From: Bradyrhizobium sp. 4
GTDB lineage: Bacteria; Pseudomonadota; Alphaproteobacteria; Rhizobiales; Xanthobacteraceae
Length of the DNA stretch: 64,000 nt
Reading direction: 5' to 3'
Assembly: GCF_023100905.1 (NCBI RefSeq)
Contig: NZ_CP064686.1
Coordinates: 5,642,001-5,706,000, forward strand
Made by a program: the position numbers and the translations under genes
Shown here: positions 1 through 8,474 of the stretch, piece by piece
Layout: every line of letters starts with the position of its first letter
Position numbering within the stretch: position 1 is the stretch's first letter
Notes under the pieces: generated by a model
The model's input: only the letters and a program-made list of their open reading frames with translations
What the model was told of the DNA's origin: nothing
Database searches by the model: none

Positions 1-921
1 AAGCGTCCGCGCCGCCTGCACGATCAGGTCGAGCGCCGCGCCCGCAACCTGCGGCTGGCAGCGCAGGCAATAGGGATCCTGCACGCGCTCGTCGCCTTCG
101 AGATGCGACAGGCGGATGTCGCTGCCGTGGAGCAGCGCCATCAGGGTTGCCGCAGCCGCGGCCTGTCCGGAATGGCCGCGCAGCGCCTGGATCTCGGGGC
201 GGAACGGCGCCGTCGAGGCCATCGCCGCATCGACCGACATCGCGCCGGTGACGAGCGCAGCGCGAGCCATGCGAAATGCGCGCAGCACACCGGAGACGGC
301 GTAGGCGGTGGAGAATTGCGTGCCGTTGATCAGCGCGAGCCCTTCCTTGGGACCGAGCGTCAGTGGCGGCAGGTCGGCGGCCGCGAGCGCCTCGCTGCCC
401 GACACTGTCTTGCCGTCGACGATCGCCTGCCCTTCGCCGATCATCACAGCGGTCATATGCGCGAGCGGCGCGAGATCGCCGGAAGCACCGACCGAACCTT
501 GCTGCGGCACCAGCGGTGAGACGCGCCGCGCCAGCATGGCCTGCAGCTGCTCGATCACCCCGCGGCGCACGCCGGAGGCGCCGCGCCCGAGGGAGATGAT
601 CTTCAGCGCCATCATCAGGCGGACGATCGGTTCGGGCGTCGCCGCACCGACGCCGCAGCAATGCGAGACGATAAGATTGCGCTGGAGCAGCGCGGTCTGA
701 CCGGGCGGGATGCGCTTCGACGCCAGCTTCCCGAAGCCGGTGTTGATGCCGTAGACGGGAGCATCCGCTCGCGCGGCCCTTGCTACGATCTCCGCGGCCG
801 CGTCGACGCGCGGCCAGAACGAGGGATCGAGAACGACAGATGCGCCTTCGAGCACGCGCGCGAGATCATCGAGGCTGACCGTTCCCGGCTTGACAACGAT
901 CGGCGCGCGCGGCTCCGTCAC
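1..921 (-). CDS. hutH: Histidine ammonia-lyase HutH (3' end cut by window edge)
   Basis: Converts L-histidine to trans-urocanate and ammonia, the first step of histidine breakdown, in the cytoplasm. 307 codons are visible and the C-terminus lies outside the window. The Ala-Ser-Gly triad that cyclises to the MIO electrophile is present in ASGDLAPLAH (about residue 145), and the family motif DPYCLRCQPQV is near the left edge. The GTG start at 921-919 overlaps the TGA of hutI (920-918), so the two are translationally coupled and hutH is second in the leftward unit. The usual family length is about 500 aa, so roughly 200 residues are missing. hutU and possibly hutG may lie further left, but this cannot be seen. 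Identification is secure from the MIO motif and the neighbours. Confidence 0.95.
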   Translation of the reverse strand, partial: MTEPRAPIVVKPGTVSLDDLARVLEGASVVLDPSFWPRVDAAAEIVARAARADAPVYGINTGFGKLASKRIPPGQTALLQRNLIVSHCCGVGAATPEPIVRLMMALKIISLGRGASGVRRGVIEQLQAMLARRVSPLVPQQGSVGASGDLAPLAHMTAVMIGEGQAIVDGKTVSGSEALAAADLPPLTLGPKEGLALINGTQFSTAYAVSGVLRAFRMARAALVTGAMSVDAAMASTAPFRPEIQALRGHSGQAAAAATLMALLHGSDIRLSHLEGDERVQDPYCLRCQPQVAGAALDLIVQAARTL

Positions 922-2132
922 TGTCCCCTCCACACCCGGCGGTGCAGCGGATTGAAGCCGATGCGGTAGACCAGCTCGGCAGGGCGCTCGATGTCCCAGA
1001 TCGCAAGGTCGCACCATTTGCCGGCCTCGAGCGTGCCGGTATCATGGAGCACGCCGAGCGCTCGCGCGCCTTCGCGAGTGACACCGGCAAGGCACTCGGT
1101 CACATTCATCCGGAACAGCGTCGCGCCCATGTTCATGGCGAGCAGGAGCGATGTCAGCGGCGAGCTGCCCGGATTGCAGTCGGTCGCCAGCGCCATGGCA
1201 ACGCCGTGCTTGCGGAATGCCTCGACCGGGGGTTTTTGCGTCTCGCGGATGAAGTAGAAGGCGCCGGGCAGCAGCACGGCCACCGTTTCAGCTTTTGCCA
1301 TCGCCGCTGCACCGGCTTCGTCGGTGTGCTCGAGGTGATCGGCCGAGAGCGCCGAGAATTTTGCGGCGAGCGCAGCGCCGCCGAGGTTCGAGAGCTGGTC
1401 GGCATGCAGCTTGACCGGCAGGCCAAGCCGCCTCGCTGCCTCGAACACCCGCGTCGTCTGCTCGCCGGAAAATGCGATACCTTCCATGAAGGCATCGACC
1501 GCATCGGCGAGGCCCGCCTTCGCGACCGCAGGCAACATCTCCCTGCAGACGAGATCGATGTAGCGATCCTTGTCGCCATCGGCCTCCGGCGGCAGGGCAT
1601 GCGCACCGAGAAACGAGGTTCGGATCGCGACCGACCGCTGACGACCCAGGCTTCGCGCGGCGGCCAGCTGCCGCATCTCGGTCTCGGTGTCCAAGCCGTA
1701 GCCGGATTTGATCTCGACCGTGGTGGCGCCCTCGCCAATCAGCGCATCGAGCCGCGGCAGCGCGAGTGCTACGAGCTCGGCCTCGCTTGCCTTGCGCGTC
1801 GCGGCCACCGTCGAGACGATGCCGCCGCCGGCGCGCGCGATCTCCTCGTAGCTCGCGCCCTTTAGGCGCAGCTCGAATTCGGGGGCGCGGTTGCCGCCAT
1901 AGACCAGATGGGTGTGACAATCGACGAGACCGGGCGTGATCCAACGCCCTTCGCAATCGATGCGTTCGGCTGTATCGGCATTCGCCGGAAAATCGGCCTG
2001 CGCCCCCGCATAGACGATACGACCGGCGCGCGCGGCGATCACGCCGTGCTCGATTTCGCCGAGATCGGGACGATCGGCCTGCATCGTGGCGAGCCGGGCG
2101 TTATGCCAGATCCGGTCGAAGCGTTCTGCCAT
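918..2132 (-). CDS. hutI: Imidazolonepropionase HutI
   Basis: Hydrolyses 4-imidazolone-5-propionate to N-formimino-L-glutamate, the third step of the Hut pathway. It is a 404-aa amidohydrolase, full length for the family. Metal-binding and catalytic motifs are visible: VDCHTHLVYGG (about residue 70), KLHADQLS (about 240) and ATDCNPG (about 317). It is first in the leftward unit and is followed by hutH with a 4-nt overlap. Its ATG at 2132 lies 31 bp from the palindrome at 2163-2182, so the leftward promoter is probably controlled from that site. The product feeds HutF, encoded divergently. Confidence 0.96.
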   Translation of the reverse strand: MAERFDRIWHNARLATMQADRPDLGEIEHGVIAARAGRIVYAGAQADFPANADTAERIDCEGRWITPGLVDCHTHLVYGGNRAPEFELRLKGASYEEIARAGGGIVSTVAATRKASEAELVALALPRLDALIGEGATTVEIKSGYGLDTETEMRQLAAARSLGRQRSVAIRTSFLGAHALPPEADGDKDRYIDLVCREMLPAVAKAGLADAVDAFMEGIAFSGEQTTRVFEAARRLGLPVKLHADQLSNLGGAALAAKFSALSADHLEHTDEAGAAAMAKAETVAVLLPGAFYFIRETQKPPVEAFRKHGVAMALATDCNPGSSPLTSLLLAMNMGATLFRMNVTECLAGVTREGARALGVLHDTGTLEAGKWCDLAIWDIERPAELVYRIGFNPLHRRVWRGQ

Positions 2133-2162
2133 GCAACTGTCCCTTCGCGTGGGATGCTTGAC

Positions 2163-2182
2163 TTATATGTCTAGACATATAA
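2163..2182. promoter_or_regulatory. Perfect 20-bp palindrome, probable HutC operator
   Basis: A perfect inverted repeat, ten bases each side of the centre (TTATATGTCT / AGACATATAA), sits in the 84-bp divergent gap between hutI and hutF. GntR/HutC-family regulators bind such AT-rich palindromes, and hutC is encoded nearby. A single site between the divergent starts could repress both units. The link to HutC is inference from position and symmetry; it has not been tested. Confidence 0.7.
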
Positions 2183-2216
2183 TCGTGTCGCGGTTCTGTC
2201 CAGCCGGCATGGAAAC

Positions 2217-3575
2217 ATGACACGACTGCATTTCGCCTCCGCGCTCCTGCCCTCGGGCTGGGCCAATGACGTGCAGGTGGTGATCACCGCCGGCGCGATC
2301 GCCGAGGTGACCGCGGGCGTGGCCCCGGTCTCCGGCGACGAACGCCACGACATCGCGCTTCCGGGACTTGCGAGCCTGCACAGCCACGCCTTCCAGCGCG
2401 GCATGGCGGGTCTCGCAGAACTGCGCGGCGATAGCACCGACACTTTCTGGACCTGGCGCGAGACGATGTATCGCTTTGCGCTGGCGATGACGCCTGACGA
2501 CGTCGCAGCGGTCGCGACACTGCTTTATGTCGAGATGTTGGAGCAGGGTTTTACCCGCGTCGGCGAATTCCATTATCTGCATCACGATCGCGACGGCTCG
2601 CCATACGCCGACATCGGCGAAATGGCCGCACGCATCGCGCAGGCCGCCGAAGCCTCGGGTATTGCGCTGACGTTGCTGCCGAGTTTTTATGCGCATGGCT
2701 CATTTGGCGGCGCAGCACCGCATGCCGGCCAGCGCCGCTTCATCTGCACGGTTGATCAGTTCGCCGCGCTGGTGGGCGCCTCGCGCAAGGCGCTCGCAAC
2801 ATTGCCGGATACCAACATCGGCGTCGCGCCGCACAGTTTGCGCGCTGTGACGCCGGCCGAGCTTGCGGCAATCCTTCCGCTCGCGGACGGCGGCCCGGTG
2901 CACATTCATGCCGCCGAGCAGGTGAAGGAAGTCGAGGATTGCCTGGCCTGGTCCGGACGACGTCCGGTGCAATGGTTGCTGGAGCACGCGCCCGTCGATC
3001 AACGCTGGTGCCTCATTCACGCCACCCATACGACGAATGAGGAACTGGCCGCCCTCGCCAAGACCGGCGCGGTCGCCGGCCTCTGCCCCGTTACCGAGGC
3101 GAGCCTTGGCGATGGCATTTTCCCGGCTCGCGAATTCGTCGGTGCCGGCGGTACCTTTGGCATCGGCACGGATTCCAACGTGCTGGTCGGCGTCGCCGAC
3201 GAGCTGCGCCAGCTGGAATATGGCCAGCGGCTCAAGCACCGCGAGCGCAACGTGCTCTCCGCCGGCGCGGGGCGCTCGACGGGACGCACGCTGTTCGATC
3301 ATGCGCTTGCAGGCGGCGCGCGGGCACTGGCACAGATGTCAGTCGGTCTCACACCCGGTGCGCGCGCCGACATCGTCACGCTCGACACCACGCATCCCTC
3401 GCTGTCGGGGCGCGCGCGCGACGCCGCCATCGACGGCTGGATCTTTGCCGCGGGCAGCGGTGCGATCGATTGCGTTTGGGCCGGCGGCGACAAGGTCGTC
3501 GAGGGCGGCCGGCACAGACTGCGCCAGGCCGCGCGCGAACACTTCAACACATCGGTGCGGAGGCTCGTTGCATGA
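2217..3575 (+). CDS. hutF: Formimidoylglutamate deiminase HutF
   Basis: Deaminates N-formimino-L-glutamate to N-formyl-L-glutamate and ammonia, the branch of histidine catabolism that needs a later deformylase (HutG) rather than HutE/formiminotransferase. 452 aa, normal length. Amidohydrolase motifs are HSHAFQRGMAG (about residue 58), HIHAAEQ (about 230), IHATHTTNEEL (about 267) and FGIGTDSNV (about 315). It is first in the rightward unit; its TGA (3573-3575) overlaps the ATG of hutC (3572). No hutG is seen in the window; it may lie left of position 1, or the M20-type hydrolase at 6972 may take its place, which is speculative. Confidence 0.95.
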   Translation: MTRLHFASALLPSGWANDVQVVITAGAIAEVTAGVAPVSGDERHDIALPGLASLHSHAFQRGMAGLAELRGDSTDTFWTWRETMYRFALAMTPDDVAAVATLLYVEMLEQGFTRVGEFHYLHHDRDGSPYADIGEMAARIAQAAEASGIALTLLPSFYAHGSFGGAAPHAGQRRFICTVDQFAALVGASRKALATLPDTNIGVAPHSLRAVTPAELAAILPLADGGPVHIHAAEQVKEVEDCLAWSGRRPVQWLLEHAPVDQRWCLIHATHTTNEELAALAKTGAVAGLCPVTEASLGDGIFPAREFVGAGGTFGIGTDSNVLVGVADELRQLEYGQRLKHRERNVLSAGAGRSTGRTLFDHALAGGARALAQMSVGLTPGARADIVTLDTTHPSLSGRARDAAIDGWIFAAGSGAIDCVWAGGDKVVEGGRHRLRQAAREHFNTSVRRLVA

Positions 3576-4300
3576 GTCTCGCCACTGATACACCGGACCA
3601 GCCGACGCTCTACAAACGGATTCGCGCCGATATCGAGAAGCGCATTCTGACAGGCGAGTGGCCGCCCGGTCATCGCATCCCGTTCGAGCACGAGCTGGTG
3701 GCGCGTTACGGCTGCTCGCGCATGACAGTGAACAAGGCGCTGTCGGAGCTCGCGCAAGCCGACCTGATCGAGCGACGGCGACGTGCCGGCTCCTTCGTCC
3801 GCCGGCCGCAACATCAGTCTGCCGTGCTCAAGATCGCCGACATGCGCGCCGAGATCACCGCGCTCGGGCGCGCTTACGGTTACGAGCTGATCGGTCGCAA
3901 GCTCCGCGCCGCGACCGCGGCCGACCGTGACCGCCTCGGTGTCAAGAAGGCCGGCAGGGTGGTCGCGATCACCTGCCGCCACAGCGCTGACGACGTACCT
4001 TTCGCCGTCGAGGACAGGTTGATCGATCTCGCGTCGGTGCCGGACGCAGCGACCGCGGATTTTTCGCGTGAGCCACCCGGCTCGTGGCTGCTTCACCATG
4101 TTCCATGGACAGAAGCCGAGCATACGATCAGCGCTATCGTCGCGGACGATCGCACGGCGGAGGCGCTCGACATCGCCGTCGGCGCCCCCTGCCTCGTGAT
4201 CGACCGCTATACCTGGCGCAGCGCGCGCACGATTACCGCGGTGCGGCTGCTCTATCCCGGTGACTCTCACCGCCTTGTCGCCCGATTCAAGGGAGGCTGA
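3572..4300 (+). CDS. hutC: Histidine utilisation repressor HutC (GntR family)
   Basis: A GntR/HutC-type repressor of 242 aa that in known systems is released from DNA by urocanate. It has an N-terminal winged helix at about residues 12-78 (LYKRIRADIEKRI, then CSRMTVNKALSELAQADLIERRR) and a C-terminal UTRA ligand-binding domain (about 90-235, with FAVEDRLIDL and VIDRYTWR). The reading frame is open upstream to 3470, but the start at 3572 is chosen because it overlaps the hutF stop (ATGA) and gives the expected N-terminus. Autoregulation through the palindrome at 2163-2182 is likely. Confidence 0.92.
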   Translation: MSLATDTPDQPTLYKRIRADIEKRILTGEWPPGHRIPFEHELVARYGCSRMTVNKALSELAQADLIERRRRAGSFVRRPQHQSAVLKIADMRAEITALGRAYGYELIGRKLRAATAADRDRLGVKKAGRVVAITCRHSADDVPFAVEDRLIDLASVPDAATADFSREPPGSWLLHHVPWTEAEHTISAIVADDRTAEALDIAVGAPCLVIDRYTWRSARTITAVRLLYPGDSHRLVARFKGG

Positions 4301-4405
4301 GAGGACGTGTCGGCACAAATCGTGCAACGCTTCGGGCAACGGTCCATGAGGACCGACCGAGATCAACAGGACGTCAATCCATCGATCGGCAAGAGGACGA
4401 CAACC

Positions 4406-5350
4406 ATGCGTAGTTCGAAAGTATTTGCGACTATCATTGCGCTTACGGTCTCCACCCCCGTGCTCGCCGACGACGTCAAGGTGGGCGTCGGCATCTCCGG
4501 ATGGACCGGCTTCGCGCCGCTGACGCTGGCGAAGGAAGCCGGCATCTTCAAGAAGAACGGCCTCGACGTCACCATCAAGAAGATTCCGCAGAAGGATCGC
4601 CATCTCGCGATCGCCTCCGGTGACGTCCAGTGCGCGGCAACGACCGTGGAGACCTGGATCTCCTGGAACGCCAACGGCGTCGCGACCAAGCAGATCTTCC
4701 AGCTCGACAAGAGCTACGGCGCCGACGGCATGGCCGTGCGCAACGAGCTCGCCGCGATCAAGGATCTGAAGGGCAAGACGGTTGCGGCTTCCGCGCCCGG
4801 CACCTCGCCCTATTTCGCGCTGGCCTGGATGCTCAAGAAGAACGGCTTGTCGGTGAAGGACGTCACCGTCGTGAACCTCGAGCCGGCAGCGGCCGCGCAG
4901 GCCTTTGTCTCCGGCCAGAACGATGCCGCGATGACCTATGAGCCGTATCTGTCGACGGTTCGTGCCGCACCCGACAAGGGCAAGATCATCGCGACCACGC
5001 TCGACTATCCGATGGTCATGGACACGTTCGGCTGCACGCCGAAATTCCTCACCGAGAACCCGAAGGCCGCCAAGGCGCTCGCCGACAGCTATTTCGAGGC
5101 CCTCGACATGATCGCCAAGGACCAGGCCAAGGCCTACGAGATCATGGGTGCCGACGTGAAGCAGACCGGCGAGGCGTTCGGCAACTCAGCGAAGTATCTG
5201 CGCTGGCAGGACAAGGCCGCGAACCAGAAATTCTTCGCCGGCGATTTCCTGACCTTCAACAAGGAGGCCGCCGACCTCCTGCTGGAGATCGGGATCATCA
5301 AGGCCGCGCCGAAGGTCGAGGATCTCTTCGACGCCAGCTACATCAAGTAA
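4406..5350 (+). CDS. ABC transporter substrate-binding protein (NitT/TauT/SsuA type)
   Basis: A periplasmic binding protein of 314 aa from the nitrate/taurine/sulfonate/thiamine-precursor type family. It begins with a signal peptide (MRSSKVFATIIALTVSTPVLA, cleaved before DDVK), followed by the family opening GVGISGWTGFAPLTLAKEAGIFKKNGLDV. The ATG at 4406 is chosen over the open frame from 4307 because it starts the signal peptide. It lies 105 bp after hutC and precedes the permease and ATPase genes, so the three form one importer. The ligand is not evident from sequence; location suggests a histidine-derived or N-substituted amino acid, which is inference. Confidence 0.88.
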   Translation: MRSSKVFATIIALTVSTPVLADDVKVGVGISGWTGFAPLTLAKEAGIFKKNGLDVTIKKIPQKDRHLAIASGDVQCAATTVETWISWNANGVATKQIFQLDKSYGADGMAVRNELAAIKDLKGKTVAASAPGTSPYFALAWMLKKNGLSVKDVTVVNLEPAAAAQAFVSGQNDAAMTYEPYLSTVRAAPDKGKIIATTLDYPMVMDTFGCTPKFLTENPKAAKALADSYFEALDMIAKDQAKAYEIMGADVKQTGEAFGNSAKYLRWQDKAANQKFFAGDFLTFNKEAADLLLEIGIIKAAPKVEDLFDASYIK

Positions 5351-5365
5351 GCCTTCCAGGAACCG

Positions 5366-5391
5366 CCGGCCCCGTCTCGCGGCGGGGCCGG
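5366..5391 (+). terminator. Strong intra-operon GC hairpin after the binding-protein gene
   Basis: A 9-bp perfect stem (CCGGCCCCG / CGGGGCCGG) with an 8-nt loop lies 16 bp after the stop codon at 5350. There is no T-run, so it is more likely a 3'-end stabiliser or partial terminator that raises the level of binding protein over permease and ATPase, a common arrangement in ABC importer operons, than a full terminator. Confidence 0.55.
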
Positions 5392-5423
5392 TAAACTTAT
5401 TCACCGCCCGGATAGACAGTTTG

Positions 5424-6197
5424 ATGCGTCCCCTCGATCCCGTGACGTCAAGGCAGCGCGTGGCTTACGGCCTTGCGTTCTTCGTAGTGTTCGTTGCCCT
5501 CTGGTCCTGGGCGACCTTCGGCGGCCACGTGTCGAAAGTGTTCCTCGCCAACCCGCTGACCATGGTGCAGGAAGGCGTCGATCTGATCATCAAACAGGGC
5601 TTCCTGTTCGACATCGGCATGACGATCTGGCGCGTCGTCGGCGGCTTCGTGCTCGCCGCGCTCATCGCGGTGCCGCTCGGCGTGCTGATGGGGGCCTACA
5701 AGCCGGTCGAGGCGTTCCTCGAACCGTTCGTCTCCTTTGCGCGCTATCTGCCGGCCTCCGCCTTCATTCCCCTCCTGATCCTGTGGGCCGGCATCGGCGA
5801 GCTGCAGAAGCTGCTCGTCATCTTCATCGGCTCGGTGTTCCAGATCATCCTGATGATCGCGGTCACCGTCGGCACGACGCGGCGCGACTTGGTCGAGGCG
5901 GCCTATACACTGGGGGCCAGCGACCGCGGCATCATCCGCCGCGTGCTGTTGCCCTCCTCCGCGCCTGAGATCGCCGAGATCCTGCGGCTGGTGCTGGGCT
6001 GGGCCTGGACCTATGTCATCGTCGCTGAACTGATCGGCTCCTCCTCCGGCATCGGCCACATGATCACCGACAGCCAGGCGCTGCTCAACACCGGCCAGAT
6101 CATCTTCGGCATCATCGTGATCGGGCTGATCGGCCTGGTCTCGGACTTCCTGTTCAAGGCGTTCAACGCGTGGCTGTTTCCCTGGAGGCTCGCATGA
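5424..6197 (+). CDS. ABC transporter permease (SsuC/TauC type)
   Basis: Inner-membrane permease of about 257 aa in the BPD_transp_1 family, with about six hydrophobic segments starting at VAYGLAFFVVFVALWSW. The EAA-loop region that contacts the ATPase is visible as EAAYTLGASDRGIIRRVLLPSSAPEI, split around residues 155-180. A TTG three bases earlier (5421) is possible, but the ATG at 5424 is preferred. Its stop overlaps the ATPase start (ATGA at 6194-6197), so the two are coupled. It acts with the binding protein at 4406 and the ATPase at 6194. Confidence 0.9.
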   Translation: MRPLDPVTSRQRVAYGLAFFVVFVALWSWATFGGHVSKVFLANPLTMVQEGVDLIIKQGFLFDIGMTIWRVVGGFVLAALIAVPLGVLMGAYKPVEAFLEPFVSFARYLPASAFIPLLILWAGIGELQKLLVIFIGSVFQIILMIAVTVGTTRRDLVEAAYTLGASDRGIIRRVLLPSSAPEIAEILRLVLGWAWTYVIVAELIGSSSGIGHMITDSQALLNTGQIIFGIIVIGLIGLVSDFLFKAFNAWLFPWRLA

Positions 6198-6979
6198 CGA
6201 TCCTCAAGATCGAACAGGTCTCGCGAACCTTTCCCGCGCGCCACGGCAACGCCCCGACCAGGGCGCTGGAGCCGACCGATCTTGTGATCGGCAACAACGA
6301 CTTCGTCACCATCCTCGGCCCTTCCGGCTGCGGCAAGTCCACGCTGCTTCGTATCGTCGCCGGCCTCGATCGCCCGACCGGCGGACGTGTGGTGCTCGAC
6401 GGACGCGAGGTGACCAGCCCCGGCGCCGATCGCGGCATGGTGTTCCAGTCCTACACGTTGTTTCCCTGGCTGACAGTGCGCGAGAACATCGCCTTCGGCC
6501 TGCGCGAGCGCGGCGTGTCCGAGGTGGAGCGCAACAAGGTCGCCGATGGCTTCATCCGCCAGGTCGGTCTGTCCGGCTTCGAGAACCATTGGCCGAAACA
6601 GCTCTCCGGCGGCATGCAGCAGCGCACCGCGATCGCGCGCGCGCTCGCCAATGATCCCAAGATCCTGCTGCTCGACGAGCCCTTCGGCGCGCTCGACAAC
6701 CAGACGCGCGCCCTGATGCAGGAAATGCTGCTCGGGATCTGGGAGCGCGACCAGAAGACCGTGCTGTTCGTGACCCACGACATCGAGGAAGCGATCTTCC
6801 TCGGCAGCCGCGTCATCGTCATGAGCGCACGTCCCGGCCGCATCAAGGCCGAGATCAACGTGGACCTGCCGCATCCGCGCTCCTACAAGATCAAGACCAC
6901 GCCCGAATTCGTCCAGTTGAAGGAACGGCTGGTCGAGGAGATCCGCACCGAGGCGTTGAAGGTTGCCGAGCATGCCTGA
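6194..6979 (+). CDS. ABC transporter ATP-binding protein (SsuB/TauB type)
   Basis: A 261-aa cytoplasmic ATPase of the nitrate/sulfonate/taurine importer group. Walker A is GPSGCGKST (about residue 45), the Q-loop is MVFQSYTLFPW, the signature is LSGGMQQR (about 137), Walker B is ILLLDEPFGALD (about 157) and the switch His is in FVTHDIEEA (about 195). It overlaps the permease stop by 4 bp and the following hydrolase start by 8 bp, so binding protein, permease, ATPase and hydrolase look like one transcript. Confidence 0.92.
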   Translation: MTILKIEQVSRTFPARHGNAPTRALEPTDLVIGNNDFVTILGPSGCGKSTLLRIVAGLDRPTGGRVVLDGREVTSPGADRGMVFQSYTLFPWLTVRENIAFGLRERGVSEVERNKVADGFIRQVGLSGFENHWPKQLSGGMQQRTAIARALANDPKILLLDEPFGALDNQTRALMQEMLLGIWERDQKTVLFVTHDIEEAIFLGSRVIVMSARPGRIKAEINVDLPHPRSYKIKTTPEFVQLKERLVEEIRTEALKVAEHA

Positions 6980-8204
6980 CACCTTTTCACTCGCAAACGG
7001 CGAGCGCGTTCTCGCCGATCTCAATGCGCTCCGTGCCATCGGCGCCTACAAGACCGGCGTGCACAAGCCGACCTTCTCCGAACCGCACAAGCTTTCGCTG
7101 GATTGGCTGGTGCGGAAGCTCCCCGACGCGGGCCTCTCCGCCGCGATCGACGGCATCGGCAATGTCTTCGGCACCAGCGCAAAGGCGGGACCCAAGCTGC
7201 TCGCGGGATCGCATCTCGAAAGCCAGAACTACGCCGGCTGGCTCGACGGCCCGCTCGGTGTCGTCTACGCGCTCGAAGCGGCGCGCGTGCTCAATGCTGA
7301 TCCCTCGCTCGAAGGCGCGGTCGAGATTGCCGCCTGGTGCGACGAGGAAGGACACTTTGGGCACTTCCTCGGTTCGCGCTCCTATGTCGGGCAAGTGAGC
7401 GAGGCGGACATTGATGCCGCACGCGACCGCACCAGCGGCCGCACCATGCGGGACGCACTCGCCGACATGGGGCTCGCAGGACGACCGCGCATCACCGCCG
7501 AGCCGGGCCGGCACGTCGGATATCTGGAAGCCCATATCGAGCAGGGCGACACGCTCGAAAGCGGTCGCCTTGCGGTCGCCGTCGTCACCTCCATCGTCGG
7601 CATCTGGCAATACCAGATCAATTTCGTCGGTGAGCAGAATCACGCCGGCACCACCCGCATGGCTGCACGGAAGGATGCCGGGCTGGCGCTGGCAAAGTTC
7701 TGCGTCGCCATCGACGAGCGTTTTCCCGAGAGCTGCGGTCCGCGCACGGTCTGGACCACCGGCCGCATCACGCTCGATCCGGGCGCGCCGAGCATCATTC
7801 CGGGTGGCGCCGAAATGCTGTTCCAGATCCGCGACGACGATCCTTCCGTCATCGCCCGGTTGGAAGAGCTGCTGCGGAGCATGGCGGACGAGGCCAGTGC
7901 GAAGGGTCCCTGCACCGTCACCGTGGAAAAACTGCGCACCGGCGCGCCGGCCATGATGAACGCAGGCATCCAAGACGCGATCGAAGCCGCGAGCAAGACT
8001 CTGGCCGGCGGACGATCCATTCGCATGCCCAGCGGTGCCGGCCATGATGCGCAGATGCTGGCGACAATCATGCCCGCGGGCATGCTGTTCGTACCGTCGA
8101 TCGGCGGCATCAGCCATCACTGGACCGAGAACACCGCCGACGTCGACATCGTCACCGGCGCCCAGGTGTTCGTCGAAGCTTGCCGTAGGATACTCAGCGG
8201 CTAG
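6972..8204 (+). CDS. Zn-dependent amidohydrolase, M20 / N-carbamoylase-allantoate amidohydrolase family
   Basis: A 410-aa dimetal hydrolase of the HyuC/AllC (M20) group that splits N-carbamoyl or similar N-acyl amino acids. Metal motifs in order: GSHLES and DGPLGV (about residues 76-92), CDEEGHFG (about 122), HIEQGD (about 190), then HAGTTRM (dimerisation region, about 226), GAGHDAQML (about 355) and GGISHHWTEN (about 380). The ATG at 6972 sits 8 bp inside the end of the ATPase gene. Position at the end of an importer operon beside hut genes suggests it processes an imported N-substituted amino acid, possibly an N-formyl or N-carbamoyl glutamate or histidine derivative. The substrate cannot be read from sequence. 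Confidence 0.85.
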   Translation: MPDTFSLANGERVLADLNALRAIGAYKTGVHKPTFSEPHKLSLDWLVRKLPDAGLSAAIDGIGNVFGTSAKAGPKLLAGSHLESQNYAGWLDGPLGVVYALEAARVLNADPSLEGAVEIAAWCDEEGHFGHFLGSRSYVGQVSEADIDAARDRTSGRTMRDALADMGLAGRPRITAEPGRHVGYLEAHIEQGDTLESGRLAVAVVTSIVGIWQYQINFVGEQNHAGTTRMAARKDAGLALAKFCVAIDERFPESCGPRTVWTTGRITLDPGAPSIIPGGAEMLFQIRDDDPSVIARLEELLRSMADEASAKGPCTVTVEKLRTGAPAMMNAGIQDAIEAASKTLAGGRSIRMPSGAGHDAQMLATIMPAGMLFVPSIGGISHHWTENTADVDIVTGAQVFVEACRRILSG

Positions 8205-8314
8205 AACGAGGCGCCGCCCCACTCTCGTGTCCCGGAAGCGCTGCAACGCACCGTCGAAGAGACGCTGCGCTGCGTCCGGCACGAGAACGGAGTGTGGCGC
8301 ACACTCTCTCCACA

Positions 8315-8426
8315 TCGTCATTGCGAGCGCAGCGACTTGTCCGCCGAAGCTTTAGCGAAGGCGGAAGCAATCCAGAATCCCTCCGCGGCGGCAGATTGGA
8401 TTGCTTCGCTGCGCTCGCAATGACGA
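8315..8426. repeat. Long inverted repeat with perfect 21-bp outer arms
   Basis: Outer arms 8315-8335 and 8406-8426 are exact reverse complements (core TCATTGCGAGCGCAGCGA). A second nested pair (GAAGCAATCCA near 8370 / TGGATTGCTTC near 8398) extends the stem. From general knowledge this resembles the short palindromic elements scattered between genes in Bradyrhizobium and related genomes. It lies downstream of the hydrolase and could also act as a transcript end. Confidence 0.7.
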
Positions 8427-8474
8427 AGCAAGGGGCCAGCATCCTCATCCTCCAAATGCAGGCTCGATTTGCAG

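Noticed and set aside
942..1865. Long plus-strand open frame (307 codons) opposite hutI
   Set aside because: It lies entirely antisense to hutI, is Arg/His/Gly-rich and has no family motif; a GC-rich shadow frame.
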